Shown here in pieces: positions 38,227 to 48,703 of a stretch of 64,000 nt of DNA (its first letter is position 1; each line of letters opens with the position of its first letter). Position numbers and translations under genes: made by a program. Under the pieces are notes generated by a model. That model was not told the DNA's origin. It did not search any database and saw only the letters and a program-made list of their open reading frames with translations. This DNA is from Bin80 sp965209015 (GTDB lineage Bacteria; Bacteroidota; Rhodothermia; Rhodothermales; Bin80), in NCBI GenBank assembly GCA_965209015.1, contig OZ242367.1:372001-436000 (forward strand). The letters are read 5' to 3'.

Positions 38227-40068
38227 ATGATAAGATCTGGCTTTTCTCCCGAACGGTTTAAGGTGTTGATGTTCGTTGTTTCATGCATCCTCCCCAGTGC
38301 CAACTTGATGGCTCAAAACAGGCTTTTCGTATCTCCCTCTGATCAGGAAAGAATACTTACTGGTGAGCAGGATGAGAAGTATCTTTCATTCTAACAACAA
38401 TTGACATCTGCAAACGTTGATCTTGTACGCATTGGAGATTTGCTTCCTGGTCTTCGTAATCGTTCGCTCCTGATAAATATCCCCAGTCAACTATCAGAAT
38501 TCACTGCGGAGCCGACTCATGTCATGTATTACTCTGATGATCATTACATCTGGAATGGGAGACTGTCTTCGGGAAACGGCCGCGTTGCCCTGATCAATCT
38601 CCAAGGGGAATTCACGGGAATCATTGAGTTGGAGAATCAAAAATATAAAATTGAGCCATTGGGGGAAGGCATGCATGCTTTGATCACTGTGGATATGACC
38701 CAGATTCCAGATGAAGACGACACACCTTCTGGTGCATCAGGAGCAGAAAAAAGGCCCTTTCATACCAATGCTCACAAGACTAGCGGTAGTAATAAGAATA
38801 TTGAAGTGCTGGTGCTTTACACCGACGCTGCGAATGATGCTGTGGGGAATATAGCTGGAACCGCCGGACTTGCCATGAGTGAGGCATCAACAGCCTACGC
38901 AAACAGCGGGATTACCAGTAGTCAATTATCCATTGATCTTATAGGCATCAGCAGGATTGGTTTTGAGGAGACTCTTGATATCAGAGAAGATGTAGAAAGG
39001 TTAGCGCTTGATACGGAAGCGATTGAAAAAAGGGATCACTTCTGGGCAGATGTGGTCATACTATTCACAGATGGTGATTACGCTAATGAAGGGATATACG
39101 GTGTTGCGCGGCAAATTGAAGCTGAAGAGGACAGTGCATTTGCAATTGTTGAGGCCGACAGGGCTACAACAAAATTTGTATTTGCACACGAACTAGGTCA
39201 CCTTCAAGGGGGGCGTCATCAGCAGTGTTCGGTAATTTACGTTCGTGGGTGCGACGATGCAGGGGGAAGTGCCCACGGATATGGAGCGGGGAGAGGCTCT
39301 GATTATGTTCGCACTATAATGCACACGGGTAACGTATCTGGTAGAGTGATTCAGTATTTCTCAAATCCCAACGTCAGAGATGGTATATTTGTCACGGGTA
39401 CAACGAATAACTATGTCGCACAGAAGCTACAAGATACTGCCTCTAGAATGGCTGATTTTCGACTCGGTGACCGTCTCAGTGCTGTGATCATAGGAACGAC
39501 CAATGCAGAATGCTCTGGCTCTCCCCTCAGCTTTACTGCAAGTGGTTCGGGCGGTACGGGTTCATTCACGTATCGCTGGGATACAAGTTACAACGGCATC
39601 TCTTACAGTTACGCAGGCTCAGGTTCAAGCTACGTAACGTATATGCCTCCAAGTCTGGATTTATATGTGAAACTGACGATCACATCTGGGGGACAAGAGA
39701 AAATTGACTTTGAGTATGTTGAAAACATGGACGGCTCGCCACATTGTCGACTAAATAAAGCTTTCCCCAAGGAAGAGATTCTTGTGGAGCAGGCTCGGCT
39801 ACCAGAGGCGTTCCTTTTGAGTGAGGCCTATCCCAACCCATTCAATCCCTCAACGTACATTACGTATGGCATCCCTGAAGGCGCGAATGTAAAACTGGTG
39901 GTGTACGATATCTGGGGTCGCGAAGTGGCCCGTCTCGTTGATGGATATTAGCATGCAGGCTATCATAGCATTGTCTTTGATGCGTCAAACCTGCCCAGTG
40001 GGGAATACTTCTACAGGTTACAGGTGGGGCCATTCGTGGCATCCGATCAGATTACTTTGCTGAAATAA
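38227..40068 (+). pseudogene. Secreted metzincin metalloprotease with T9SS sorting domain, two in-frame stops
   Basis: Three consecutive open segments lie in one frame. The first (from ATG 38227) gives a signal peptide ending LMAQ and stops at TAA 38392-38394. The second runs to TAG 39949-39951 and holds a zinc protease domain with HELGHLQGGRH near residue 321 of the joined frame and a downstream TIMH Met-turn, typical of metzincins such as reprolysin-like enzymes. The third completes a type IX secretion sorting domain: YPNPFNP…GIPEGANVKLVVYDIWGREVARLVDGY, stop, then HAGYHSIVFDASNLPSGEYFYRL. It would be a surface or secreted protease if readable. Both stops lie in otherwise undisturbed coding sequence. 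A TTG start at 38401 could give an unsecreted product. Confidence 0.8.
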
Positions 40069-40121
40069 TACTCATTCCGATCAAGAGAACGACTCTAACC
40101 ATTCACTAAATTTGATGGACA

Positions 40122-40787
40122 ATGCGCATGAGAGCCCAGTTGTTGATTCTATTAATTGGAGCAATTCTTCCCATATCATGTGATCCCATAGAAGTTACTG
40201 AGGAACTCTTTTGTGTGAACAGGCTGAAGAAAGGCGATGACCTATACTTCGGAGAGATATCGGCTTCGCTCAACGGCAAACCTTGGACTGCGAGTCCCAT
40301 GCGGGGTAGACTTTATGCCCAGACGAACGATGAAAGAAAAACGATATCCTTCTACATGGAAGTCTATGATGGACGCTGCTGCGGCCCATTTGAAAGCTGT
40401 CAGGAATCAGAGCTTGGGAGCTACTCGAGCAACAATGTTTTTAATGAATCGTCCTGTCGCCCAGTTGAAATCCTATCTATTCCTGAGATTCCTAAACGTC
40501 TGGGGACCTATCCTCTCCCGTTGCCAGGAGGATGGAAGACTAGAGTTTCTTTCTACGCCCAGGTATATGGTTCTGATGTCATTGGATTGCGTTATGGTGT
40601 TGATAGATCGGAGGATAGATTCATTACGATTGATGCGTATGACCCCGCCTCTTGTACGATTCAAGGTAGATTTGCCTTAACTGCTGTTAATACACAACCA
40701 AAGGGGATCCATCCGTATGCTGATACCCTTCGATTTTCAGAGGGGCAATATCACACCCATGTGGTTACTTGGCCGGGTGCTAGATAG
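40122..40787 (+). CDS. Hypothetical lipoprotein
   Basis: The 221-residue protein has a hydrophobic leader LLILLIGAILPISC with a lipobox cysteine near residue 20. It then carries ISASLNGKPWTASP, which recalls the opening of several Bacteroidota lipoprotein families (for example the DUF6252-like group), and several cysteines (CCGPFESC, SSCRP, ASCTIQG). The C-terminus DTLRFSEGQYHTHVV is also of that type. Function unknown. It follows the metalloprotease locus by about 50 bp and could be co-transcribed with it. Confidence 0.6.
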   Translation: MRMRAQLLILLIGAILPISCDPIEVTEELFCVNRLKKGDDLYFGEISASLNGKPWTASPMRGRLYAQTNDERKTISFYMEVYDGRCCGPFESCQESELGSYSSNNVFNESSCRPVEILSIPEIPKRLGTYPLPLPGGWKTRVSFYAQVYGSDVIGLRYGVDRSEDRFITIDAYDPASCTIQGRFALTAVNTQPKGIHPYADTLRFSEGQYHTHVVTWPGAR

Positions 40788-41111
40788 GGATTGTGACGGT
40801 GTCTAATTCCCTTGATTTAAGTTTACCCTTCCCCCTAAGTTGAACTCGTAGCCATATACGTATTCTTGCGATATTGAAGATACGTACAGGTACTTCCCAT
40901 ACAGCAGAAAATCCTTACAAAAATATCTACTTGCTCCAAAGTGTTATTCATGGGACGGGCAAATGTGAAGATTAGTCGTTAATATGATAGCCTGAATTAT
41001 CAGGAATCTGTATTTGGAATTTGTAAGGCCGCTAAACCTCTTAATGAAAAGCTATTTGGGGACGTCTACATCCCCACATAATTATATGAAATTGTGAATA
41101 TTGATTACTTT
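40788..41111. other. Intergenic, nothing recognised
   Basis: This AT-rich stretch lies between the lipoprotein gene and an ISL3 left end. I see no gene. Confidence 0.4.
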
Positions 41112-41230
41112 GGTTCTACCGCAATTTGTGTGGAATAAGAAGCATTTTATGAACCAGTAGAATCTGTATAAATGTACATGATTTCGTGTTGGAAAGAGGG
41201 ACATCAAAACAGTTATTGAGTATTCCGAAC
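41112..41230 (+). mobile_element. ISL3-type left-end remnant
   Basis: It starts with GGTTCTACCGCAATTTGTG, the left terminal repeat of the decayed ISL3 element. Bases 41160-41216 match window positions 4-60 with three mismatches. Only the left end is present. It sits just before the truncated second TonB receptor copy, so its arrival may have accompanied loss of that gene. Confidence 0.6.
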
Positions 41231-41314
41231 AAAAGAGCCACCGATTACGAGTGATGGGAGCCACTGAATACGCAGTATGCGTTCTGTAGGGTGATATGCC
41301 AACATTATTCAGTT

Positions 41315-41602
41315 ACAACCTGCACGCCAAGTAGGAACCTGCTGTGGGCTGACATTGGCTTGAGGAATCGTTCTCGTGCATCCAGTCAGAACGCATAAAA
41401 TGTATTTCATTTTCAGAAAACAGTCCGATCTGGGATGCGTACGGTCTCCTCAGTCCAGTATGATGCATATAGGTGTCAGAACCCTCCGAATGTCTATGCT
41501 AATGCGACCGAAAAATCCTGGGATGAGTCCCTTCCCGTCACTCATACCAAGGGATCATTATTCCGATGGATGCCTTCAGTTTCGTTTCAGTTGAAATTCT
41601 AG
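41315..41602 (+). pseudogene. C-terminal remnant of a second TonB-dependent receptor
   Basis: The last 95 or so codons of a receptor homologous to the one at 34281-36710 survive. From about 41436 the frame reads MRTVSSVQYDAYRCQNP, then VYANATEKSWDESLPVTHTK, and ends FRWMPSVSFQLKF before TAG. It aligns position by position with the intact receptor's C-terminus. Upstream the match continues at DNA level to about 41315 with frame breaks. Its stop lies directly before the second DUF4249 gene, mirroring the intact pair. Confidence 0.8.
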
Positions 41603-42640
41603 ATGTCGAAGCCCATCTTCATCGCACTGCTCTGTGTGGTGCTCTGTGCATGCGAATCTCCCCTTGACTTTCAGAATCCAGAGTCTTATACGCCAAGCTT
41701 GGTGATCACCGATTATTTCACACCTGATAGCATATGGTCATTCAGGGTTAGCAGAAGCATTGCTCTTTCCCAACCCGCATTTCCGTCCGAACTATTTATT
41801 GAGAATGCAACCGTATTCATTCAAGGAGCATCTGGTTATCAGGAGGAGCTGATCCACTCGGGAAGAGGAGTGTACTGCTCTGGATCTGGGGTATATCCCG
41901 AAGTGGGGGAGATGTACACCATTGAAGTTGAATCCTCAGGATATGAATCTATTCGTGCGACTTCTCATGCCCCTCAATTAAAATCTGAATTATTGGGTAT
42001 TCAAACCGTTGACTCTACGCTTTTCGGCCAAGTATACATTCCGACGCACCGCTTACGTCTTAGAGTAACCGACCTCCCTGGTAAATCATATTTTAGATTA
42101 CGTATCGTCCAAGTTTTACCTGCCTGCTATAATGAGGAATCGGGGCTAACGAGGATTGATCCTAACTCCGATCGTTTTGAATACCATCTCGACTCATTTA
42201 CAAGTTCAACCAGTTCCTTTTTTCCGGATGCACTATCTTTAGATGAGCCACCTAATCCGCTTTATGGAGACATAAATATCCGATTCAGAAATGCGTATTT
42301 CTCTGATCGACTTTTTCAGAATACAGAACAAGAATTCGAATTGTTCTTCCAACCGTTTCCCCTGACGGATGATGTTTCTAAGCATTTCATGCTGATCCTA
42401 TCAGCTTTGAGTGAAGAAGTAGTGTTATATGAACGTTCAGAATTCTTGCAGATAGAATATTTAGAGAATAACGACTATCTCTTCACGACTCCCGTGGAAT
42501 TGCATTCCAACATAGAGGGAGGGTTAGGTATATTTGCAGGGTACACTAGCGATACCTACCGAATTGATTCGGATGGAAAAGAGTGGCAGGAAAGTGATTT
42601 AGGGATTGGGGAACAACCACTTCCTATCTGTCAGCCATGA
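41603..42640 (+). CDS. DUF4249 lipoprotein, second copy without its receptor
   Basis: The 345-residue paralog of the 36711 gene has the same lipoprotein signal (IFIALLCVVLCAC) and a nearly identical first 110 residues. The middle diverges (YFRLRIVQVLPACYNEESG and so on) and the end becomes similar again (VEGGLGIFAGY-type against IEGGLGIFAGY). The frame is intact although its receptor has been reduced to a remnant. It may use the other receptor or be on its way out. Divergence concentrated in the centre could mean altered ligand specificity. Confidence 0.82.
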   Translation: MSKPIFIALLCVVLCACESPLDFQNPESYTPSLVITDYFTPDSIWSFRVSRSIALSQPAFPSELFIENATVFIQGASGYQEELIHSGRGVYCSGSGVYPEVGEMYTIEVESSGYESIRATSHAPQLKSELLGIQTVDSTLFGQVYIPTHRLRLRVTDLPGKSYFRLRIVQVLPACYNEESGLTRIDPNSDRFEYHLDSFTSSTSSFFPDALSLDEPPNPLYGDINIRFRNAYFSDRLFQNTEQEFELFFQPFPLTDDVSKHFMLILSALSEEVVLYERSEFLQIEYLENNDYLFTTPVELHSNIEGGLGIFAGYTSDTYRIDSDGKEWQESDLGIGEQPLPICQP

Positions 42641-43633
42641 AATTTTGCTTGAGATTTATCCAAAAGTGTTCGTCCAAGTTCTTTTGAGGGAGAAAAAGTT
42701 TCCACCTATTTCATAGATCAACTCCTTTCAGCGGCTATCCTTTCCTGTTTCTGGTACTCTTCGCATATTGTAGAGGAGAGGAAATAAAATTAGCACAGAT
42801 TCTGCGGCGCATGAGTTGGAATGAATACCAAACGCTGAACTAGCCTCAGAACGTCTCTGGGGTACCATGACGGGTTGAATGGTAAATTGTACGCCTCGGG
42901 AAACGTGTGGTACAAGAACGAAACCACCGTTTCTCGCCACTTCTATGCTTATAAATCAGAAATCCATCTCGTTGCAGAAGGCCCCAGCAGCCAAGATTCC
43001 ATTTTGTAGACATGACTGATAGGTGGCGGATCGGTCCCCAGTACCGAAGATGTTCAGAAGTGACCGTTTACAGGAATAGTGGATTTTAATGACAGAGAGC
43101 ATCGGAAATAGTAAAAACTGCCGCCCAGATTATTCTGGCGTGGCGTCAGCAACTCCGCATGCGAAAATGTATAAGCTATCTCAAGAATGCGTAGGATTAA
43201 GCAAGACCGTGAATAGGGCTTCCTCCCGTTATAACTTAACTTACTGATGTGCTATCAGTAACAATGTCCAGACACTGAGTACTGATTCCATATACACGGG
43301 CGTATATCCTCTCAATGATCTACTTCGCCATTCTGAAGATTTCTGGAAGCTTGAGCGAGTGAGTCAATGGAAAGCATCATAACTTGAAAAATAACAGTCC
43401 GATAAATAAAATCAAGGGTGGATCAACCCTCAGAAAGGGTATCGGTTGAGATAGAGCGGAGATCAGTCCCACATACGGAGGAGTATACACTCGGGAGAAG
43501 ACGAAGCCATTAGAATGAATAGCTAGAACACTCCGAATTTCTGTGTACATGATTTCTGTGGGAGTACTCGTTTAGGAAGCCGCATAGGAGCAGCCAGATA
43601 GAGTAACCCAGATCACGAAAACCAAACAAGAAT
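42641..43633. other. Gene-poor stretch
   Basis: About 1 kb has no supported gene. Around 42830-43006 the plus strand has a start-less frame (GYHDGLNGKLYASGNVWYK…) that reads like protein but matches nothing I know. It is probably a relic. Confidence 0.4.
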
Positions 43634-44695
43634 TTAGGCCGAAACTTGATCAACCCCAGTTTTGTAGCCGAGTAATTCCAGACCGGGTCTGCATGCTTCC
43701 TCAAGCATTCGCTGGTCGGCGGGAGAGAGGGACTTGTATTTGGGTGGGCCTGCGGGCGGTCGGCATACCGAAGTGGCATCGCGAACCCAGGTAGTGTCAT
43801 CAAGCGAGGGATGAATAAAACGAATCATCCGGCGGAGCTGCGCCTCAGGGTTCTCCAAGATATCTTCATACTTCATATTCAGCAACCGATCTGGTGGGAG
43901 ACCACCGAGGACACGCTGAGCAATGGACATTTGTGAGGTCCAGAATCAGCCAAAATCGGCGATTTTCAACTCCCCATGGGGTAATTTATTTGAGGGTAGC
44001 TTGAACCCCAGATGAAAATATGAACTGGTGAGGAAATCAGATTCTTCAAACAAATTCAATACATTCAAGATATTGATGCGTTTTAACTCAAAGTACTTGA
44101 TCGTTGCTACCACCGATCGAAACGATGGATGATGGCTCATAGATATGGCCGTATTCCTTCCATCACGATACAAATGGATAACGCGTGCCTCCGGAAAATG
44201 GCGAAGCATCACCATGGACATATTGATGGAGCCACCTGATCTCTCAACCCATAAGTCTCCACCAAACCGATCCGCCAGCCAGCCGAACAGCCAACGAAAA
44301 TGGTCCACAATGGCACGTTTAGGTTGACTCTGTACAATCGGACCAAGTTCGTCATATACCGCCTCGTAGTCATCTGTCAGATGGGGAAGGGTGGCCAGCA
44401 AGATTGGAGGTGTGGTTTCAGAGTTAAAGCGGGCATTAGGATCCGTGATGGGATACAAGACTTCCGAAACATTCTCCAAATCTCGTCCCAATGCTTTAAG
44501 CATGGGCTTCTGTTGACTGATCAACTTCCAGAACCAAGTTCCACTCGCTCGCCGTCGAATAGAGGCTGGAGCGGGGGGAATAGAACAGAAGAATTCAGAC
44601 AAGCTCAGAATGCGTGGGTGTAAGTTCAGCATCTGAGAGACCATAGTGGAACCGCAACGTCCACTGTTCAGAATGAACACAGGGGGGATCGTCAT
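43634..44695 (-). pseudogene. Sulfotransferase family protein with an in-frame TGA
   Basis: Two minus-strand frames are in register and separated by one TGA (43946-43948). Together they encode a roughly 350-residue sulfotransferase. The 5' part begins with the PAPS-binding loop FILNSGRCGSTMVSQML and has the 3'-phosphate-binding region DLWVERSGGSINMSM…ARVIHLYRDGRNTAISMS. The 3' part has RVLGGLPPDRLLNMKYEDILENPEAQLRRMIRFI and a C-terminal block ending LELLGY. The stop lies between ADFG and FWTSQM and could derive from CGA by a single C-to-T change. No frameshift is needed. Enzyme activity requires both halves, so the gene is probably recently inactivated. Confidence 0.8.
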
Positions 44696-46107
44696 GAGTG
44701 GGATTTCCTGAATTTAGCGGGGCTCGCAGGGCTTAAACATCAATTCGCAGACCCAGAAGAAAACGGAATACTCTGGGGATGTGGGGATAACGAATGAGAA
44801 CAGGCTTCGTGATGTAACCATCAGTTAGATTCGTTGCAACTAGGTCGGCATTGAGGACTAAAGCTGATCCCAAGATCACCATAGCTAGATTTATTGAAAA
44901 AGAGAGGTAGATTACTAAATAGGAGCCGTTTCATCAAGTATGATGCTTTTCCCTATAGGATTTGGATATTGGGTTGTCCATCAAGTACACAAAATTAGGC
45001 CCATATCCGATAAGCAGAACATATTGGAGTCAGTTGACTGGTTCCCGATAAATGGGTAAATATATGATCAAATCTTTCCGCAGACCGGCCAGATCTGTCT
45101 GGTCATCCAATGCTACAACACATAGCGATTCATTGAGAAAAAGTAGTCATCAGAAGTGAGTGAAGATCGGTAGAGGACTCACAAATCTCAATCGCATGAG
45201 CGTGAGAGCAGTCTCTAATCTATAAACATGTAAAATAAGGAATTCAGAACAGATTGTGACATTACCTCAGGGTATTGGAATCCGAGGCAGATCGAATGAT
45301 TAAGAGAGGCTTCCAACCAGAGGGCAGTCCAGAACTGCAATGCAGAAAATCCGAGAGAGACAAGTGTAGCGTGGGAGGGATCCTCATGAGAGTGGGCAAA
45401 GCGTTGAGATCTGCGAAATGCGTATCAAGTGCCAGATCACCAGAACTTCTAACCATATGGTCAGAAAGGATATACATCCTAGTAATTTGATACTGGAGCT
45501 AAGACAATCCACGGGGTTAGAAACGAACAGATGGGCACGGGAATGCACAAAAATAAATTTGACCGTTCAGATAAGGGGTGGGTTCAACGCCGAGTTCATT
45601 CCATCATCTGTGATCGTTCTGTCATTCAACCGAATTTACTTCACCAATCAGGTTAAAACTTGTAGCAACTCGAGATACATCTATCCGGAATCACGACCAT
45701 TGGGTGAAGTCTCCGAGGGGATTGGTGGGTGAGGAACACTCTTCCAGTCATGGCAGGACGACCGCAGATCTAACAGTTCGTCAGTCAAAATGCAAAGAGT
45801 TGGGGCAATGATCGGACTCGATGATGATAGATCTGTTGATAGTTGTATGGATCAAACTACGATATTTGACGGCGTAGATGCGTGAACTTATGCGTCAAGA
45901 GTCCTGCATCAAACGAACTTTTTGGAATGTGATTGGCTCAGTCAAAAATATATCCATCCACAAGTCTCATGTATCCAAGGACTGTGTGAATTCTGTTTCA
46001 GGTGATCACACTTTGCAATTGTCAGAAGGGTAGCAAACTCAGCCCTCTCTTCCTCATTCATTCGCGTAGATACATCAAACCAATGAGAATAATCCAATGC
46101 AACCAAA
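44696..46107. other. Gene-poor stretch upstream of mobilisation genes
   Basis: This 1.4-kb region has no supported gene. Because it directly precedes the MobC-like and relaxase genes, an origin of transfer would be expected in its last few hundred bases. I did not find a clear nic-type inverted repeat. The small frames here lack protein features. Confidence 0.4.
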
Positions 46108-46383
46108 TTGATTAAGCCGCTGATAATGGTAGTCGTATACATGAGCGTAGAGGAGAAACAATTGCTCAGAGAGCGATCCCAGGCCCTTGGCATGAGCATG
46201 TCTGCTTACATGCGGAATATCTTCATGAAGCCCAATCGTATGTCCCAGGAGATGATCGCTAGAGAGTGGATATCTCTGGCACTTCAGCTTCAAAAACTTC
46301 AATCAGGTAACGAAGAAAATCTTGAACTCAAGAACGTCCTTGATGGACTGAAAGCTCTCATCCAACGAACAATTTCAAAATAG
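46108..46383 (+). CDS. MobC-like relaxosome accessory protein
   Basis: This small ribbon-helix-helix-type protein has a beta-strand (VVVYMSVEE) followed by two helices (QLLRERSQALG and SMSAYMRNIFM). This matches MobC-type proteins that open oriT DNA for the relaxase. The start is uncertain: ATG 46126 (MVVVYMS) keeps the DNA-binding strand and looks best, while 46141 would lose it. It precedes the relaxase gene by 23 bp. Confidence 0.65.
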   Translation: MIKPLIMVVVYMSVEEKQLLRERSQALGMSMSAYMRNIFMKPNRMSQEMIAREWISLALQLQKLQSGNEENLELKNVLDGLKALIQRTISK

Positions 46384-46406
46384 ATACGAATAGAATTGAT
46401 CCATAG

Positions 46407-47405
46407 ATGATTTGTGCAAGCCGTTTAGTGCATAGTTTTTACAACGTCGCAAGATATCTGGAAACCCCAAAATCTCATCGGACGGATCGGGTCCGTGTTG
46501 CATGGATGGAGGGTCGGAATATCATCTCTGACGAGAGACTCATGGATGCTGCACGTGAAATGGAACTAGTTGCCGCCGCTAGTACCCTCGCACGACGTCC
46601 CGGATTACATTTTTCAATCTCGTGGGCCCCTGAGGATGATCCCTCTCGGAGTCAAATGACCGAGGTCTCCGATCGGGTACTGAAAAAGCTAAATCTACAG
46701 GGACATCAGGCCATGCTGGTTGCACATGGGGATGAGCATTATGATCATGTACACGCCATCGTAAATCGGATCCACCCGATCACACATCGCACGTCAGACT
46801 TGGGATTCTTTTATCGTGATGTGGAGGAGATTCTGCGCAGAGCTGAGCGAGAGATGAATTTCGTCGAAACACCAGGGCATCTTTATCAACTTCCTGAACA
46901 GTCCCCGCCTGACCGGCGTGAATCGCTCTCCAAACGGGTACACAAAGCAACACAGGCACGAGGTGAGGTGCCATTCCAAGTGCTCGTTCGTGATGTGGCA
47001 GAGACGGATTTTGATCATGCCCGTAGCTGGGAAGATCTTCATTCCCGATTGGACAGGCAAGGCCTTCAATTAGTACCCAGACGGCGAGGTCTGGTGGTTA
47101 CCGATGGTCATGAGTATGCAAAATGCAGCAGCGTTGCCAAAGACGTATCCCTGCGAAAGCTCGAGGAACGCTTCGGCGAATCGTGGCGTAGCGCAAAGGA
47201 GATCAAGCTTGATCGACAAATTGAAGGCCTCAAACGTGGAGCGATTGAAAAGATGACGTCTTCAAAAAAGCGGCAGACAGTTAAAGAATTCTTACGTCTG
47301 GATGGTTTGAAAATCGGACTTAAAGCAAGGCTGGGTAAAGAGATCTACCAATCACTTCAGACATTAGCCAACGACACTCAACAGCGAGGGGATCTTGGAC
47401 TCTAA
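46407..47405 (+). CDS. MOBP-type relaxase
   Basis: This 332-residue mobilisation nuclease should nick and covalently attach to oriT. The three-histidine metal motif lies in HGDEHYDHVHAIVNRIHP (near residues 107-124). Motif I is represented by FYNVARYLE, where Tyr is the likely nucleophile (near 14-20), followed by RVRVAWMEGRN. The C-terminal part is basic and helical. It is shorter than many relaxases and lacks a primase or helicase domain. It overlaps the next gene by 11 bp. Confidence 0.82.
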   Translation: MICASRLVHSFYNVARYLETPKSHRTDRVRVAWMEGRNIISDERLMDAAREMELVAAASTLARRPGLHFSISWAPEDDPSRSQMTEVSDRVLKKLNLQGHQAMLVAHGDEHYDHVHAIVNRIHPITHRTSDLGFFYRDVEEILRRAEREMNFVETPGHLYQLPEQSPPDRRESLSKRVHKATQARGEVPFQVLVRDVAETDFDHARSWEDLHSRLDRQGLQLVPRRRGLVVTDGHEYAKCSSVAKDVSLRKLEERFGESWRSAKEIKLDRQIEGLKRGAIEKMTSSKKRQTVKEFLRLDGLKIGLKARLGKEIYQSLQTLANDTQQRGDLGL

Positions 47406-47739
47406 GGGATCTGGTCTGAGGGCGAAAAAACAGAATGAAATTGCGGAGGTTGTCCGCAGGGAACTGGCCCCTGCGCTTGAAGCAATCCATAAGAATCAGA
47501 CAGAATTACAGTCTGGTACACGCCGGCTTGGACATCTTTTGGATATTCAGCAAGATCCATGGAGAAAAGCAGGAGCAATGCTGTGGGGGATGGTGATCGG
47601 AGCACTCCTGTTCGCATTTTTGCAGCCACGAATCCAATATGGTAACCAGACATGCAGGGTCGGGGATAAGATCTTGAATGTCTGGCCATCATTATCCGAA
47701 GTAGAACAGTCTCTGATTGAACGCATCACCAGCAAGTGA
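47395..47739 (+). CDS. Small membrane protein of the mobilisation operon
   Basis: The start is TTG at 47395, inside the end of the relaxase gene, implying translational coupling. The 114-residue product has a charged, helical N-terminal half (EIAEVVRRELAPALEAIHKNQTELQSGTRRLGHLL), a membrane helix (GAMLWGMVIGALLFAFL near residues 60-77) and a short exported tail with one cysteine. I know no family for it. Its place between the relaxase and VirB9 suggests a link between relaxosome and channel. Confidence 0.6.
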   Translation: MDSKGSGLRAKKQNEIAEVVRRELAPALEAIHKNQTELQSGTRRLGHLLDIQQDPWRKAGAMLWGMVIGALLFAFLQPRIQYGNQTCRVGDKILNVWPSLSEVEQSLIERITSK

Positions 47740-47818
47740 TTTTGTCTACCCCGTAGCATAAGGCCAAGGTAAGGTTCATTGGCCTGCGTAGAATTGCATA
47801 GGTGACGAAACCGCTGAT

Positions 47819-48703
47819 ATGCAACGAATTCTACTTCTTCTGATTATTTCAAGTATCCATGCAACGGGATATGCTCAGCAGCCTGCTCCCGAGCGTATCG
47901 TGAATGTATCCGGCCCGGTTCAGACCGCGATTGATGCGCAAGTGTCAAAGTTTAATACTGGCGGGAGAGCAGATGTACTTCGGCAATCGGATGTACTGAT
48001 CTATCCCTATGGGATCTATCAACCGGTACTGACCTGTACCGTACTCCGTGCATGTATAGTTGAGCTACAGTCAGAAGAAGCACTGATTAGTATCATTGCG
48101 GGAGATGATCAGCGGTGGTTAATTGATCATACAGCTACGGGAGCCGGAGCGGAGACTGCGATCGTTTCCGTGAAGCCGATAGACCACAATATTACTACAA
48201 ATCTCATCATCTCTACAGATCGTAGAGTCTATCATATTACGCTTGACAGTCCTCCTTACTCAACGAAACGGGATCAGTACAATCCCCAACATCAGTATAC
48301 CCGACACATCCGATTTTATTATCCTGCGGAACATAAATTTCCTCCTCCTCAGCTATCGAAGGAGGAAGAAATCCCCGCCGGACTTTCATTGGAGTCCTTG
48401 AATCACCACTATACATGGCGGGCAGAGAAGGGATTTCCGTGGGTTCCTACGGCGGTGTTTGACGATGGTGAACGCGTATACATACGTATTCCTGCGAGCG
48501 CCTACTCTCAGGATCAGCCGCTACTCAGTATTGGAGTTCAAGGAGCGGAGCGTGTAGCAGATTATATCCTTCGGGATGGCTATTTCATTGTAGATGGGCT
48601 TTTTGATCAGGCTCGCCTCATTACAGGCGGGATCGTTAGTAGAGGGCTTTTTCAAAAGAAGCGACACACTCAGATTGCTCTTCACATCTCACGAGTTCGA
48701 TGA
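47819..48703 (+). CDS. virB9: TrbG/VirB9-like outer-membrane core protein
   Basis: The 294-residue exported protein has a signal peptide (RILLLLIISSIHATGYAQ). An N-terminal domain around VLIYPYGIYQPVLTCTVLRACIVEL is the usual VirB9/TrbG entry pattern. The C-terminal beta-sandwich includes HHYTWRAEKGFPWVPTAVFDDGERVYIRI and RDGYFIVDGLFDQARLI. It forms the outer ring of the secretion channel with VirB10. A possible RNA hairpin (AGGCCAA with TTGGCCT, 47761-47785) lies in the 79-bp gap before it. Confidence 0.85.
   Translation: MQRILLLLIISSIHATGYAQQPAPERIVNVSGPVQTAIDAQVSKFNTGGRADVLRQSDVLIYPYGIYQPVLTCTVLRACIVELQSEEALISIIAGDDQRWLIDHTATGAGAETAIVSVKPIDHNITTNLIISTDRRVYHITLDSPPYSTKRDQYNPQHQYTRHIRFYYPAEHKFPPPQLSKEEEIPAGLSLESLNHHYTWRAEKGFPWVPTAVFDDGERVYIRIPASAYSQDQPLLSIGVQGAERVADYILRDGYFIVDGLFDQARLITGGIVSRGLFQKKRHTQIALHISRVR

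Noticed and set aside
38392..39951. Stop codon reassignment (TAA/TAG as sense)
   Set aside because: TAA, TAG and TGA all end ordinary, clearly complete genes in this window, so the in-frame stops are local events.
45262..45732. Several small overlapping frames on both strands
   Set aside because: None has a plausible start context, domain or export signal; probably non-coding sequence upstream of the mobilisation genes.
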